Part shown: piece by piece, positions 46,424 to 56,404 of the stretch
Layout: every line of letters starts with the position of its first letter
How positions within the stretch are numbered: position 1 is the stretch's first letter
From: Pseudomonas sp. NCCP-436
Lineage (GTDB): Bacteria > Pseudomonadota > Gammaproteobacteria > Pseudomonadales > Pseudomonadaceae
Direction: 5' to 3'
Length of the DNA: 64,000 nucleotides
Assembly (NCBI RefSeq): GCF_019656335.1
Contig: NZ_BPLZ01000005.1
Location: 124,001 to 188,000, forward strand
Program-made: the position numbers and the translations under genes
Notes under the pieces: model-generated
Databases searched by the model: none
What the model saw: the letters and a program-made list of their open reading frames with translations, nothing else
What the model was told of the DNA's origin: nothing

Positions 46424-46939
46424 CTACTGCAATACGAAATTGGTGAACAGCACCTGTTCGACTACAGGGCTGCCGGTTTCTTTTTGAGCCAGTTCCTGCA
46501 CCTTGGCCAATGCCTGCTGCAACAGCTGCGCCTTGCCCTCAGGCGTACGTAGAACAGCGAAATCCTGGCCAGATAACAACATCACAAGTTGGTTGCGCAG
46601 CAGCGGCATGTGGGTTTTGAGGCGCTCCATACCAACAGCGTCACGCCCCATCAGCGCCATGCTTACCTGCAAATAGCGGGTGCGGTTCTCATAATTGAAA
46701 TTCACCACAAAAGCCGGTTGCAAGTCCTGATAAAGCGCAGGCAGACGCACCGGCGGCAGCGCACTGGTCTGCTCCGGAACACTCTCGGCATTTTGACGAT
46801 CCTTGCTGAGGATGAACCAGGTTCCGCCAACGGAAAGGCCGACAGCCAGAAGCAGGCTCGCCACGATCAACACAATGAGCTTGAGTTTACCTGTGCCGGA
46901 CGCACTGCCGTCGCCGCCCGCAGCCCCATTCTTAGCCAT
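46424..46939 (-). CDS. fliL: Flagellar basal-body protein FliL
   Basis: This stator-associated membrane protein has 171 residues, one helix (LKLIVLIVASLLLAVGLSVG) near residue 20-40, and a periplasmic domain (LQPAFVVNFNYENRTRYLQV, LRNQLVMLLSGQDFAVLRTP) ending in the family's short hydrophobic tail. It is the first gene after the sigma-54 promoter at 46990-47004. Confidence 0.95.
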   Translation of the reverse strand: MAKNGAAGGDGSASGTGKLKLIVLIVASLLLAVGLSVGGTWFILSKDRQNAESVPEQTSALPPVRLPALYQDLQPAFVVNFNYENRTRYLQVSMALMGRDAVGMERLKTHMPLLRNQLVMLLSGQDFAVLRTPEGKAQLLQQALAKVQELAQKETGSPVVEQVLFTNFVLQ

Positions 46940-46989
46940 GCCAATAATCCGTCACGATAAAAGTTCTTTCCGGGTTCAAGAGGTTAGGA

Positions 46990-47004
46990 GCAAGTGTTAT
47001 GCCA
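46990..47004 (-). promoter_or_regulatory. Sigma-54 (RpoN) promoter of the fliL operon
   Basis: TGGCATAACACTTGC on the minus strand matches TGGCA...TTGC with correct 10-base GG-GC spacing, 50 bases before the fliL start. Confidence 0.85.
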
Positions 47005-47130
47005 GCATCCTGACTGACTTGTCTAATTTCCTGAGACCGCTGGCACCAGTTCATCTGCCACAATATTCTGGAAATGGCTCCGGGGTGCGGATTTAACAGC
47101 GCCACGTAGCAACTGTCACGTCAAACGACA

Positions 47131-47154
47131 GCGCCCAGGCAATTGCCCGGGCGC
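47131..47154 (-). terminator. Palindromic hairpin after fliK
   Basis: GCGCCC-A-GGCAATTGCC-C-GGGCGC folds onto itself 20 bases after the fliK stop. There is no T-run, but it could end or insulate the fliK transcript before the fliL promoter. Confidence 0.4.
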
Positions 47155-47173
47155 CGCGAGTAAAAACACCAAC

Positions 47174-48295
47174 TCAAGCGTAGTAGTCCACCAGCCCCCT
47201 GCCTGCACGCAGCGTATCCATACGCTCGGCAGCTTCGCTCAGGCGCTCATCGGCAAACAACGACTCATCAGCCGAGCTAGCGCGCGCACGCCCCTCGCGC
47301 GCTTCCTGCCCCTCACGCCCCTGGGCATGATCCGAAACATTGGCATCTGCCAGGTTCATGCCCTGCTGGGTGAACAGCTCGCGCAGGCGGTGCATCTGCC
47401 CCTCAAGCGCCTCTCGCACACCAGCGTTGGCACTGGCGAAGGAAACCTGAGCCTGATCCTGGGTCAGGTTGACTCGTACCTCCAGTCGCCCCAGCTCGGC
47501 AGGATCGAGCTGTATCTCGGCTGACTGGAGGTTCTGGCTGGACAGCCACATGACCCGCTCAACCAGCGCCTCACTCCAGCCGGCCTGCTGCATAATCAGA
47601 GGCTGACCCGGTACCAGCGGCAAACGCTGTGCCGTCACAGACTGCTGGCCAACAGCTTGGGCCAAAATACTCAGACGTCCGGCAAGCGGATCTGCGCGGC
47701 TGGGTTCGACGCTCTCCTTCTGGCTCTCCAGCCCCTCTGACGGACTGTCGAAATGCAGCTCGGTAGGCGCCTCCTCGCCTTGAGCGCCATCCTCCAGTGC
47801 CATGGCAGACATCGCCGCGGCAAAGTCTCCGCGCCCGGTACGCTCGCTACGCGTGGCCAATAGCCGCCCCTGGTCTGCCAGCTGCGACTTCGGATCTAAG
47901 GATGCCTCGGCATCCAGCTGCAGCTGCTCACCCAGGTTCCCGCCGTCAGGCTCAGGGGGCATCTCACTCTGCAGCTCCCCAGCCAAAGCCATCGCCAGCA
48001 GTGGATCGAGAACCTGCGGAGCATCTTCCGCGTCCGGCAAAGCATTGCCGGTATCGGCAACATCCGACTGCTCAGCGGCAGGCTCGGCGGCCTTCCCTGC
48101 CGGCCGCCCGGTTGCGGCATCGTTATGCTTCGCCCCCTCGGAGCGTTCGACAGAACGGCCCTGGCGCTCCTGCTCATAGACCTCGGAAAAGCTGGAACCC
48201 TTGTTCCGAGAGGGCTCCAGCGCCCTGGCAGAAGGCTGAACCTTGCTCTTGGCCTCAGGCGGAGCCTGCAGGCGCAATTCGGGCAACGCGGACAT
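47174..48295 (-). CDS. fliK: Flagellar hook-length control protein FliK
   Basis: This secreted ruler sets hook length. The 373-residue product has a disordered, acidic N-terminal two thirds and a compact C-terminal domain (about 250-345: LVERVMWLSSQNLQSAEIQL, LGRLEVRVNLTQDQAQVSFA, VREALEGQMHRLRELFTQQG), the export-switch module. ATG 48295 (MSALPELRL) follows a GGAGA site; the earlier frame lacks support. Confidence 0.92.
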   Translation of the reverse strand: MSALPELRLQAPPEAKSKVQPSARALEPSRNKGSSFSEVYEQERQGRSVERSEGAKHNDAATGRPAGKAAEPAAEQSDVADTGNALPDAEDAPQVLDPLLAMALAGELQSEMPPEPDGGNLGEQLQLDAEASLDPKSQLADQGRLLATRSERTGRGDFAAAMSAMALEDGAQGEEAPTELHFDSPSEGLESQKESVEPSRADPLAGRLSILAQAVGQQSVTAQRLPLVPGQPLIMQQAGWSEALVERVMWLSSQNLQSAEIQLDPAELGRLEVRVNLTQDQAQVSFASANAGVREALEGQMHRLRELFTQQGMNLADANVSDHAQGREGQEAREGRARASSADESLFADERLSEAAERMDTLRAGRGLVDYYA

Positions 48296-48362
48296 GGACA
48301 GTCTCCGTCTATTGATTCGTGATAACACCAAAGCAAAGGACGGGCCAACTCGGCAGAGAGCT

Positions 48363-48716
48363 TTAGTGACGGTAACGTTGGCGCTCAGACTTAAGCAAAA
48401 TGCGTACGATGGCGAATTCGCGCTCAATCTTGCCGATCAGATCCGGCAACTGCTCTAGCGCCTCATGGTGTCCGAGATCCTCCAGCTGGCGACAGAGCTC
48501 GGCCAGCAAAGGAGCGCCCATGTTACTGCAGCTGCCTTTAAAACTGTGGGCAGCCAGGCGTAGCCCCCGGCTATCGCCCTCTATCGCGGTGCGACGCAAT
48601 AGTCGCAAGCGTTCCTCAGAGTCAGCTACAAAGGTATCGAGCAAAACCGGATACTCGTCTTCCATAACCTCCTGCAGAGCAGCCAGCACAGCATCGTCAA
48701 GATGGATGTCAGACAC
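48363..48716 (-). CDS. Histidine phosphotransfer (HPt) domain protein
   Basis: This single-domain phosphorelay protein of 117 residues has an all-helical fold with the phosphorylated histidine in LAAHSFKGSCSNMGA (His57). It lies between fliJ and fliK, where an hpt gene is also found in other Pseudomonas. Its partner kinase is not encoded nearby and cannot be named. Confidence 0.88.
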   Translation of the reverse strand: MSDIHLDDAVLAALQEVMEDEYPVLLDTFVADSEERLRLLRRTAIEGDSRGLRLAAHSFKGSCSNMGAPLLAELCRQLEDLGHHEALEQLPDLIGKIEREFAIVRILLKSERQRYRH

Positions 48717-49063
48717 CAGATCACTCCCTGATTGCCGGGCTCGTCACGAACCAGGCTTTGTACGAAAGGAGCCTGTGCTCGATGACTTTCCGTATAGAGC
48801 CTAGCAACGCCTGCAACTCCAAAAACAGCGCCTCCGGCTGCCAGCGCAGCCTGTGAAAGCAGCCGGCATTATGCCTTAGCGAATCAGCAAAACTCTACGC
48901 TGATACCGCGCTCATCCGGCCAGACATTAGAATGTCGCTAAAAGCGAATGTGCTTCAGACCTGCGCTCAATGCATTTTGACGGGCAGCATGATCGACGCC
49001 GAATCGAAGGCCACTCAGATGCCGATTTACTGCTGACAGTGCATCGTCGATGCACAATCACGC
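48717..49063. other. Non-coding spacer between fliJ and the HPt gene
   Basis: This 347-base gap breaks the otherwise packed cluster. I see no convincing gene. A weak sigma-54-like arrangement (GG and GC ten bases apart around 48862-48875) lacks TTGC and is not called. A promoter for hpt-fliK probably lies here. Confidence 0.5.
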
Positions 49064-49513
49064 TCAGCCGTCGTCACGCTCCACCAGACGCTGCGCCAGT
49101 TCATCGAGCAACTTCTGTTCGCGCTTGTCCTCGGCCAACCGTGCCTCGTTCAGGTAGCGTTGTACCAGTTTGCGCAAGCCTTCCAGACGTGCATAACGCT
49201 GCTGCCAGGCAGCACGCGCCTTCTCCAGATTGGCCTTATGCCACTGGATACTCTGCCACTGCTGCTCAACAGCCAGCTCAAGCTGTGTCAGAAAACGCTG
49301 GTAATTTATCAGCCACTGCCCGGAAACGCCCTGACTACCCTGGTTGATCCACTGCTGCTGGTAGTCGTCTCGGTAACGTTCCAGCTCGCCGAGCTTGGCT
49401 TCAGCCTGGCTCACCACCCCCTGGCAGTGACCCAGCTGGCGTGCAGCATCGCGCTCGGCCTTTTCCGCCATATCAACGACCGGCTGCAGGCGCTTGGCAC
49501 GGCTCAGGCTCAT
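49064..49513 (-). CDS. fliJ: Flagellar export chaperone FliJ
   Basis: This coiled-coil stalk protein of the FliHIJ export ATPase has 149 residues, nearly all helical: LSRAKRLQPVVDMAEKAERD, QAEAKLGELERYRDDYQQQW, and charged heptads to the end. It starts 31 bases after fliI and ends the fliE-J run. Confidence 0.93.
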   Translation of the reverse strand: MSLSRAKRLQPVVDMAEKAERDAARQLGHCQGVVSQAEAKLGELERYRDDYQQQWINQGSQGVSGQWLINYQRFLTQLELAVEQQWQSIQWHKANLEKARAAWQQRYARLEGLRKLVQRYLNEARLAEDKREQKLLDELAQRLVERDDG

Positions 49514-49544
49514 GCTTAGGCTCCTGGTTCAGGCACTGCTGTCA

Positions 49545-50900
49545 TCACGACTCCAGCACCGCCATCAGTTGATCCCGACTCTGCGTCATCGGCACGCACT
49601 CGCTGAGCCCCTGACGCAGGTAGTGGGCCATGGCCGGCTGACGGGCGATGGCCAGATCTGTGTCGGGATCGCCGCCGGCGACGTAAGCCCCGACGCTGAT
49701 CAGGTCGCGGCTCTGCTGGTAACGCGACCACAGCTGCTTGAAGCGCTGTGCCTGCCTGAGGTGCTCGGGACTGACCACCTGCGGCATGACCCGGCTGATC
49801 GAGGCCTCGATGTCGATGGCCGGGTAATGGCCCTCCTCCGCCAAGCGGCGCGACAGCACAAAGTGCCCGTCGAGCACGCCGCGCGCAGCGTCGGCGATTG
49901 GATCCTGCTGGTCGTCACCCTCGGAAAGCACGGTGTAGAAGGCTGTGATCGAACCACCACCGGCCTCGCCGTTGCCGGCACGCTCTACCAGCTTCGGCAG
50001 CTTGGCAAACACCGACGGCGGGTAGCCCTTGGTTGCTGGCGGCTCGCCGATGGCCAGAGCAATTTCGCGCTGAGCCTGGGCATAACGGGTCAAAGAATCC
50101 ATCAGCAGCAGGACGTTCTTGCCCTTGTCGCGAAAATATTCGGCGATACGCGTGCAGTACTGGGCGGCACGCAGACGCATCAGCGGCGCATCGTCAGCTG
50201 GCGAAGCCACCACCACCGAGCGTTTGAGGCCCTCCTCGCCGAGAATCTCGTCAATGAACTCCTTGACCTCGCGACCACGCTCACCAATCAGCCCAACGAC
50301 GATAATCTCGGCCTCGGTAAAGCGGGTCATCATGCCCAGCAACACCGACTTGCCGACACCGGTACCAGCGAACAGTCCCAGACGCTGGCCACGACCGACG
50401 GTGAGCAGGCCGTTGATTGAGCGGATGCCGACATCCAGCGGCTGACTGATCGGGTCGCGCTTGAGCGGGTTGATAGTGGGGCCGTCCATCGGCACCCAAT
50501 CCTCAGCCTTCATCCCGCCCTTGCCATCAAGCGCACGACCGGCGCCATCAAGCACCCGGCCAAGCATGCTCATACCCATCGGTAGGCGCCCGGTCTCCGC
50601 CAGTGGCACGACACGCGCCCCCGGGGCTATACCGGCCAGACTGCCGACCGGCATCAGGTAGATTTTGCTGCCGGAAAAGCCCATTACCTCGGCTTCGACC
50701 TGCACCGGGTGGTAGCTGTCATCGTTGATCACCAGGCAGCGGCTGCCAACTGCGGTACGCAACCCCTCAGCCTCCAGAGTCAGCCCCACCATGCGCAGCA
50801 GACGGCCTTCGACAACGGACTGAGCCGGCAGGCGGATGGCGTCGATATAGCTATCCAACCGACGGGCAAAACTGATGCGGTCAAGACGCATCGTCGTCAT
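49545..50900 (-). CDS. fliI: Flagellar export ATPase FliI
   Basis: It energises export, as an F1-beta-like hexamer. The 451-residue product has Walker A in [18 protein letters not shown], the catalytic [17 protein letters not shown], and Walker B in [23 protein letters not shown] 50900 overlaps the fliH end by 20 bases. A second ATG at 50891 ([11 protein letters not shown]) is equally possible because neither has a strong ribosome site. Confidence 0.96.
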   Translation of the reverse strand: MTTMRLDRISFARRLDSYIDAIRLPAQSVVEGRLLRMVGLTLEAEGLRTAVGSRCLVINDDSYHPVQVEAEVMGFSGSKIYLMPVGSLAGIAPGARVVPLAETGRLPMGMSMLGRVLDGAGRALDGKGGMKAEDWVPMDGPTINPLKRDPISQPLDVGIRSINGLLTVGRGQRLGLFAGTGVGKSVLLGMMTRFTEAEIIVVGLIGERGREVKEFIDEILGEEGLKRSVVVASPADDAPLMRLRAAQYCTRIAEYFRDKGKNVLLLMDSLTRYAQAQREIALAIGEPPATKGYPPSVFAKLPKLVERAGNGEAGGGSITAFYTVLSEGDDQQDPIADAARGVLDGHFVLSRRLAEEGHYPAIDIEASISRVMPQVVSPEHLRQAQRFKQLWSRYQQSRDLISVGAYVAGGDPDTDLAIARQPAMAHYLRQGLSECVPMTQSRDQLMAVLES

Positions 50901-51681
50901 CCAGACTCAGGTGGATGTCAGCCTCCGGCGACTGCGAGAACTGTGCGCGCTGCTGTTCGAACAGCTGCTTGAGAGCCTGTGACAGGCGCGTCTCGATGCT
51001 GGCATCGATCTGGCTGTGCTCCGTCTCGATACGACAGCCCCCCGGCAGCAGATTGTCATCTTCGAGAATGCGCCAGCTTTCCTCGTGTCGCTCACGTAGC
51101 GCACGAATGGTTTCGAAATCCTGCGGATTGACCTGGATACGCACATTACTGGCCCCCATCGGCAACAGCTTGAGCGCCTCGCGCAGTACCTGGCGGATCT
51201 GACTGGAGTCGATGCTCAGCTCGCGCTGAACCACCTCGCGCACCATATGGCCGACCAACCGTACCAGAGCGACTTCGAGCTGCTGATCCTGCTCTGCGAT
51301 AGGCTCGAACAGCTGGCTCATGAGTTTCTCCAGGCTGCCTAGTCTGAGCGCCAGCTGCGCTTCGGCCTCCTGCCGCGCCTTGAGCTGGCCGGAGTGGAAC
51401 CCATCCTTCTCGCCAGCAGCAAACCCTTCGTTGTAGGCGTCCTGGCGGATGGCCTCAAGCTCCTCCAGAGTCAGCGGCTGCACCTGTTCGGGCGGAACCT
51501 CCTCAATCTGCACGGGAAGCTCCGGTTCGGTCTCCACCGGTTCAGACTGCGGTTCCTCCAGCACTTCAGGCTCTTCGGAGGCCTCCACCGAGGCATCGAA
51601 GCTGGGCAACGCCCAGCGGTCGAAGACACCCAGCTCGCTGGCACGGATCAGCTCGCTTTCCGATTCCTTGTTCACCGCCAT
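50881..51681 (-). CDS. fliH: Flagellar assembly protein FliH
   Basis: This stator-like regulator of FliI has 266 residues: a Glu/Pro-rich N-terminal part (about 30-75), a helical part with [20 protein letters not shown] containing GxxxG-like spacing, and the conserved C-terminal domain ([40 protein letters not shown]). It starts 3 bases after fliG. Confidence 0.94.
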   Translation of the reverse strand: MAVNKESESELIRASELGVFDRWALPSFDASVEASEEPEVLEEPQSEPVETEPELPVQIEEVPPEQVQPLTLEELEAIRQDAYNEGFAAGEKDGFHSGQLKARQEAEAQLALRLGSLEKLMSQLFEPIAEQDQQLEVALVRLVGHMVREVVQRELSIDSSQIRQVLREALKLLPMGASNVRIQVNPQDFETIRALRERHEESWRILEDDNLLPGGCRIETEHSQIDASIETRLSQALKQLFEQQRAQFSQSPEADIHLSLDDDDAS

Positions 51682-51684
51682 GGC

Positions 51685-52701
51685 TTAGACCATCTCCTCG
51701 CCACCCTTGCCACCGAGCACTATCTCGCCAGCTTCCGCCATACGACGGGCAATGGTGAGAATCTCCTTCTGCGCCGTTTCCACGTCGCTGACCCGTACCG
51801 GCCCCTTGGCCTCCAGATCGTCGCGCAACAGCTCGGCGGCACGCTTGGACATGTTCTTGAAGACCTTCTCCTTGACCGCGTCGTCGGCCCCCTTCAGCGC
51901 CAGCACCAATACCTCAGAGGAGACCTCGCGCAGCAACAGCTGGATGCCACGGTCGTCGACATCGGCCAGGTTGTCGAAAACGAACATCAGATCCTCGATC
52001 TGCATCGACAGATCCTCGTCCATCTCGCGAATGGCATCCATCAGTTGCCCTTCGATGGAGCTGTCGAGGAAGTTCATGATGTCCGCTGCACGCTTGACCC
52101 CGCCCATGGCAGCACGTGACGTATTGGCGCTACCGGAGAACTGCTTCTCGAGGATCTGATTGAGTTCCTTGAGCGCCGAGGGCTGCACAGTGTTAAGCGA
52201 TGACACGCGCAGGATAATGTCCAGGCGCACCTTATGATCGAAGTGACTAAGCACCTCGCCGGCCTGATCCGGGTCGAGGTAGGCCACCACGATAGCCTGA
52301 ATCTGCGGGTGCTCGTAACGAATCACGTCGGCTACCGCGCGTGGCTCCATCCATTTGAGACTGTCCAGACCACTGGTGCTGCCACCCAGCAGGATCCGGT
52401 CGATCAGGTTGCCTGCCTTATCCTCACCCAGGGCCTGGGTGAGCATCTTGCGGATGTAACCATCGGCACCGACACCAAGGCTGGTCTGGTCGCCGACGAT
52501 CTCGACAAACTCAGCCATCACCTGCTCCACCTGTTCACGGTGAATATTGCGCATCGCGGCCATGGCCATGCCAACCCGCTGCACTTCCTTCGGCCCGAGG
52601 TGACGCAGCACCTGCGCCGCGTCGGTCTCGCCCAGCGACAGCAGCAAGATGGCTGCCTTGTCAACCTTGCTCAACTTGCTGACGGTACGATTGTCACTCA
52701 T
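51685..52701 (-). CDS. fliG: Flagellar motor switch protein FliG
   Basis: This rotor protein contacts the stators. The 338-residue product has LSKVDKAAILLLSLGETDAA, a middle domain with EHPQIQAIVVAYLDPDQAGE (EHPQ motif), and the C-terminal torque domain with charged helix DLSMQIEDLMFVFDNLADVD and following. It overlaps the fliF stop by 8 bases. Confidence 0.97.
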   Translation of the reverse strand: MSDNRTVSKLSKVDKAAILLLSLGETDAAQVLRHLGPKEVQRVGMAMAAMRNIHREQVEQVMAEFVEIVGDQTSLGVGADGYIRKMLTQALGEDKAGNLIDRILLGGSTSGLDSLKWMEPRAVADVIRYEHPQIQAIVVAYLDPDQAGEVLSHFDHKVRLDIILRVSSLNTVQPSALKELNQILEKQFSGSANTSRAAMGGVKRAADIMNFLDSSIEGQLMDAIREMDEDLSMQIEDLMFVFDNLADVDDRGIQLLLREVSSEVLVLALKGADDAVKEKVFKNMSKRAAELLRDDLEAKGPVRVSDVETAQKEILTIARRMAEAGEIVLGGKGGEEMV

Positions 52702-54472
52702 CGGCGTTGATCCATTCTTTCACCACCTGGGCCACCCGGCCCGGGTCTTCAGCCACCAAACTCTTGATGGCATTCAGTTGGGCATCATAACCCTCGCTGG
52801 GACTGGGCAGCAGGATACTTTGCGGGCCGCCCAGACTGACGCGATCCTCGGCCAACTCACCATCAAGCCCGGCCATGTCGCCCAGCTCGCCCTCACCGGC
52901 TGCCTCCAGCTCACGGCTCTTGCTGCCGCTAATATTGTTCAGCAGCGGACGCAGCACGATCAGCGCCAGAACGGCGATGATCAATACACCAACCACCTGC
53001 TTAACGATGTTCCAGAACCATGGTTCGGTGTAGAACGGCTCACTCGGAATCACCTCATCCTGTGCATCAGCGAAAGCGCTATTGATCACACTGACACTGT
53101 CACCCCGGCTGGCATCGAAACCGACCGAATCCTGTACCAGACGGGTAAAGCGGGCCAGGTCGTCAGCACTCCAGGGTATCCGGGTGGTCTCACCGGTGGC
53201 CGGATCCACCCGGATCTGGTCGTCTACCACCACGGCGACGGAAAGACGACGCAAGCGCCCCTGCTGCTGTTTGGTGTAACTGATCGAACGATCCAGCTCG
53301 AAGTTGCGGGTCGACTGCTCGCGCTTGTCGGCCGGATACGGCGCCAGCATCGGCTGACCTGTCACCGGATCCATGATCTGCTGGCCGTTGGCGTCCACCA
53401 GCGGCTGCCCCGGCGCCACCGGCCCAGCACTACCGGCCACCCCCCCCGTCTGTTCCGGAGCGCTGGCCGGGCCCGGCGGCTGATTGGAAAGAGCGCCAGG
53501 CACGCCCTGTGGCGGCAGGCTGCTCTGACGCTGTTCGTTGACCTGTTGTTCGCTGCGCAGTGCCGGCTGATCCGGGTTGAACATCTCGGAGGTGGATTCG
53601 ACCGAGCTGAAATCGACGTCCGCCGAAACTTCCGCCTTGTAGCGTCCGACGCCAAGCACCGGCTGCAGGATGTTATGCACGCGCTGGGTGAACAGGCTTT
53701 CCATCCGGCGGGTGTAGTCGAACTGCTTGCCGGCCATGGTCAGTTCAGACAACTCCTGCTGATCCGAGAGTAGATTGCCCTTTTGGTCGACCACGGTGAC
53801 TTGGTTCTTGTCCAGCTCAGGCACACTGGTAGCCACCAGGTTGACAATCGCCATCACCTGGCTTGGCTCCAGCGCCCGCCCCGGATACAGCTCAACCAGT
53901 ACCGAGGCGCTGGGCTTGCGTTCGTCGCGTACAAACACTGAAGACTTCGGCACGGCCAGGTGCACACGTGCGGCCTTGACGTTGTTCAGGCTGGAGATGG
54001 TGCGGGCCAACTCCCCTTCAAGACCGCGACGATAGCGGGTCGCCTCCATAAACTGGCTGGTGCCCAGTCCCTGCTCACGATCCAGGATCTCGAAACCCAC
54101 GCTGGTATCGGTCGGTGCGACGCCGGCCGCCGCCAGACGCAGCCGCGCACGCGCGAGATCCTCGGACCTGACCAACAAAGCGCCAGAATTGGGTTCAAGG
54201 GTGTAGTCGATGCCGGCAGCAGTCAGAGTGTCCAGCACCTGAGTTGCATCCATGCCGTTGAGACTGCCGTAGAGCGGGCGGTAATCCGGCTGCTGCGACC
54301 AGAGTACTACGGCAAAACCGATGGCCACGCTGGCCGCCAGCCCGACCAGCAGGCCAAGCTGACGCAACACCGACATATCGGCCAGATTCTCCAGAAAGCT
54401 CAGGCGCAGCAGCGGGCTCTTAGCTTCAGCGGCCTCGGCCTTGACAGGAACATTTGCAGCGGCTTCAGACAT
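52694..54472 (-). CDS. fliF: Flagellar MS-ring protein FliF
   Basis: This MS-ring protein has 592 residues with two membrane helices (about 38-58 and about 470-490), between them the ring-building motifs (LDTLTAAGIDYTLEPNSGAL, GLGTSQFMEATRYRRGLEGE, LVATSVPELDKNQVTVVDQK). The C-terminal tail EDPGRVAQVVKEWINADE binds FliG. Confidence 0.97.
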   Translation of the reverse strand: MSEAAANVPVKAEAAEAKSPLLRLSFLENLADMSVLRQLGLLVGLAASVAIGFAVVLWSQQPDYRPLYGSLNGMDATQVLDTLTAAGIDYTLEPNSGALLVRSEDLARARLRLAAAGVAPTDTSVGFEILDREQGLGTSQFMEATRYRRGLEGELARTISSLNNVKAARVHLAVPKSSVFVRDERKPSASVLVELYPGRALEPSQVMAIVNLVATSVPELDKNQVTVVDQKGNLLSDQQELSELTMAGKQFDYTRRMESLFTQRVHNILQPVLGVGRYKAEVSADVDFSSVESTSEMFNPDQPALRSEQQVNEQRQSSLPPQGVPGALSNQPPGPASAPEQTGGVAGSAGPVAPGQPLVDANGQQIMDPVTGQPMLAPYPADKREQSTRNFELDRSISYTKQQQGRLRRLSVAVVVDDQIRVDPATGETTRIPWSADDLARFTRLVQDSVGFDASRGDSVSVINSAFADAQDEVIPSEPFYTEPWFWNIVKQVVGVLIIAVLALIVLRPLLNNISGSKSRELEAAGEGELGDMAGLDGELAEDRVSLGGPQSILLPSPSEGYDAQLNAIKSLVAEDPGRVAQVVKEWINADE

Positions 54473-54482
54473 GTATCAACCC

Positions 54483-54812
54483 TCAGACCGGCATCTGCAT
54501 GATGTCTTGGTAGGCCTGAACCAGCTTGTTACGCACTTGGGTCATCGCCTGGAAGGATACGCTGGCCTTTTGCGAAGCGATCATCACGTCAGTCAGGTCG
54601 ACGCCACTCTGGCCCATCTCGAAGGCCTCGGCCAGCTTGTTGGAAGCTTGCTGGGTTTCATTGACCTTGTTGACCGCCTGCCCAAGCATTTCCGAGAAGC
54701 TCGGCACACCCTGCACTGGCTCGCTTGCCACAGGCTTTTGCCGCGCCATGGCCTCAGCCTGCATGGCACGCATTTCCAACATCAAGCGATTGAATTCGAC
54801 ACCCTGGCTCAT
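54483..54812 (-). CDS. fliE: Flagellar hook-basal body protein FliE
   Basis: This adaptor between MS ring and rod has 109 residues: [57 protein letters not shown], all canonical. ATG 54812 has GGAGGAAGTC immediately ahead; the upstream frame is not coding. A sigma-54 promoter lies 53 bases upstream. Confidence 0.95.
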   Translation of the reverse strand: MSQGVEFNRLMLEMRAMQAEAMARQKPVASEPVQGVPSFSEMLGQAVNKVNETQQASNKLAEAFEMGQSGVDLTDVMIASQKASVSFQAMTQVRNKLVQAYQDIMQMPV

Positions 54813-54864
54813 GACTTCCTCCACCGTCCGCTTTTTGACACAAGCGGCCTTGTACATGGATATC

Positions 54865-54880
54865 TGCAACAAGAATGCCA
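54865..54880 (-). promoter_or_regulatory. Sigma-54 (RpoN) promoter of fliEFGHIJ
   Basis: TGGCATTCTTGTTGCA on the minus strand is a near-ideal -24/-12 pair. Confidence 0.88.
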
Positions 54881-54973
54881 GAACGCTAATTAGCAGCTAT
54901 ATCGACTGACAGACTTGTGCCCATGTGTCTCGGTCGAGCAAAACCGGATCAGAGCTGGCCAGCCTGCGAAGGA

Positions 54974-55000
54974 AGAAAAAACCGGGCACTCCGGCCCGGT
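54974..55000 (-). terminator. Rho-independent terminator after fleR
   Basis: On the minus strand ACCGGGCC-GGAGT-GCCCGGT is followed by six T, 17 bases after the fleR stop. Confidence 0.9.
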
Positions 55001-55016
55001 ATGTATTGCTCAGTGT

Positions 55017-56402
55017 TCAGCTGGCGTAGAGGTAGGCCTCGACATCCATGCCTGCATCGCGCATTTGCGCCAGCTTGTAACGCAGGGTGCGCGGGCTGAT
55101 ACCCAGACGCTCGGCAGCTTCCTTGCGCCTACCACGCTCGGCACGCAATGTGTCGATAATCATCTGGAACTCGCGACGGCGCAGATCCTCACCCAGAGCG
55201 CCGGCCTCAACAGTCACCGCTGGCTCCACAGGCGGCTGCGCAGAAACGCTGACGGGCGCCAATGCCAAGCCGGCCTGTACCTGCAAACACAGATCCTGCG
55301 GCACAATCACCCCGCCTTGCTGCAGGATCAGCGCCCGCTGGATGGCATTGTCCAGCTCCCTCACATTGCCGGGCCAGGAGTGCTGCACCAGGCAACGCGC
55401 GGCCTCTCCGGACAGACGCACCGCCGTCTGGTTCATTTTTCTCGCATGCTTGGCCAGCAGACGCTCGGCCAGCGGCAGAATATCGGCAGGACGTTCACGC
55501 AGTGGTCGCCAGGCCAAAGGAAAGACCGACAAGCGATAGTAGAGATCCTCGCGAAAACGCCCAGCTGCCACTTCACTGGCCAGATCCCGGTTACTGGTAG
55601 CCAGCACTCGGATATCCAGACGAGTCGGCTTGCGTGCGCCGACTCGCTCCACCTCTCGCTCCTGCAGTACACGCAACAGCTTGGCCTGCAGCCCCAGCGG
55701 CATTTCGGAAATCTCATCAAGCAAAATGGTACCGCCATCGGCCAGCTCAAACTTGCCCGGCTGAGCGCTGACAGCCCCGGTGAAGGCCCCCTTCTCGTGG
55801 CCAAAAAGCGTGGCTTCAAGCATGTTGTCGGGAATTGCAGCACAGTTGATTGCGATAAACGGCCCACTGGCACGTGGCGACTGCTGGTGAATGTAGCGCG
55901 CCAGCACTTCCTTGCCGGTACCGGACTCACCAGTGATCATTACCGTCGAGTCGCTCTGCGCCACGCGTGCGGCCAGCTCCAGCAACTGCCGACTGGCAGG
56001 CTCAACCGCCACCGGCCCGTCCTGCTCGGCCACCGGCAGGCGACCAAGAGCATGCCGAGCCACAAGCTCCAGCAGCGTGCGCGGCTCGAAGGGTTTTACC
56101 AGATAGTCTGCCGCCCCCTGACGAATGGCATCGACCGCCCGCTCCACTGCAGCAAAGGCCGTCATCAGCAAAACCGGCAGCTGCGGATAGCGATTGCGGA
56201 TCAGCCCCAGCAACTGATGTCCGTCCATACCTGGCATGTTGACGTCGCTGATTACCAGTCCGAACGACTCCTCGTCCAGCGCAACCAGCGCAGCTTCGGC
56301 ACAGTCGACAGCCCGGTAGTCATACCCGCCGAGGCACAACGTGTCGGCCAGGGCTTCGCGCAGCGCGCGATCGTCTTCAACCAACAGCACTTTGGCAACC
56401 AT
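55017..56402 (-). CDS. fleR: Sigma-54-dependent response regulator FleR
   Basis: It activates class III flagellar genes. The 461-residue protein has a receiver domain (phospho-acceptor Asp53 in LVISDVNMPGMDG, YLVKPFEP), an AAA+ domain (GESGTGKE 158-165; GAFTGA 205-210, the sigma-54 contact loop) and a C-terminal Fis-type helix-turn-helix (KEAAERLGISPRTLRYKLAQ). ATG 56402 has CAGGAG ahead and is 2 bases after fleS. Confidence 0.96.
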   Translation of the reverse strand: MVAKVLLVEDDRALREALADTLCLGGYDYRAVDCAEAALVALDEESFGLVISDVNMPGMDGHQLLGLIRNRYPQLPVLLMTAFAAVERAVDAIRQGAADYLVKPFEPRTLLELVARHALGRLPVAEQDGPVAVEPASRQLLELAARVAQSDSTVMITGESGTGKEVLARYIHQQSPRASGPFIAINCAAIPDNMLEATLFGHEKGAFTGAVSAQPGKFELADGGTILLDEISEMPLGLQAKLLRVLQEREVERVGARKPTRLDIRVLATSNRDLASEVAAGRFREDLYYRLSVFPLAWRPLRERPADILPLAERLLAKHARKMNQTAVRLSGEAARCLVQHSWPGNVRELDNAIQRALILQQGGVIVPQDLCLQVQAGLALAPVSVSAQPPVEPAVTVEAGALGEDLRRREFQMIIDTLRAERGRRKEAAERLGISPRTLRYKLAQMRDAGMDVEAYLYAS

Positions 56403-56404
56403 GG

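Noticed and set aside
48862..48875. Sigma-54-like spacing upstream of the HPt gene
   Set aside because: GG and GC are ten bases apart, but the -12 side reads CGGC rather than TTGC and the stretch is palindromic, so it is more likely chance.
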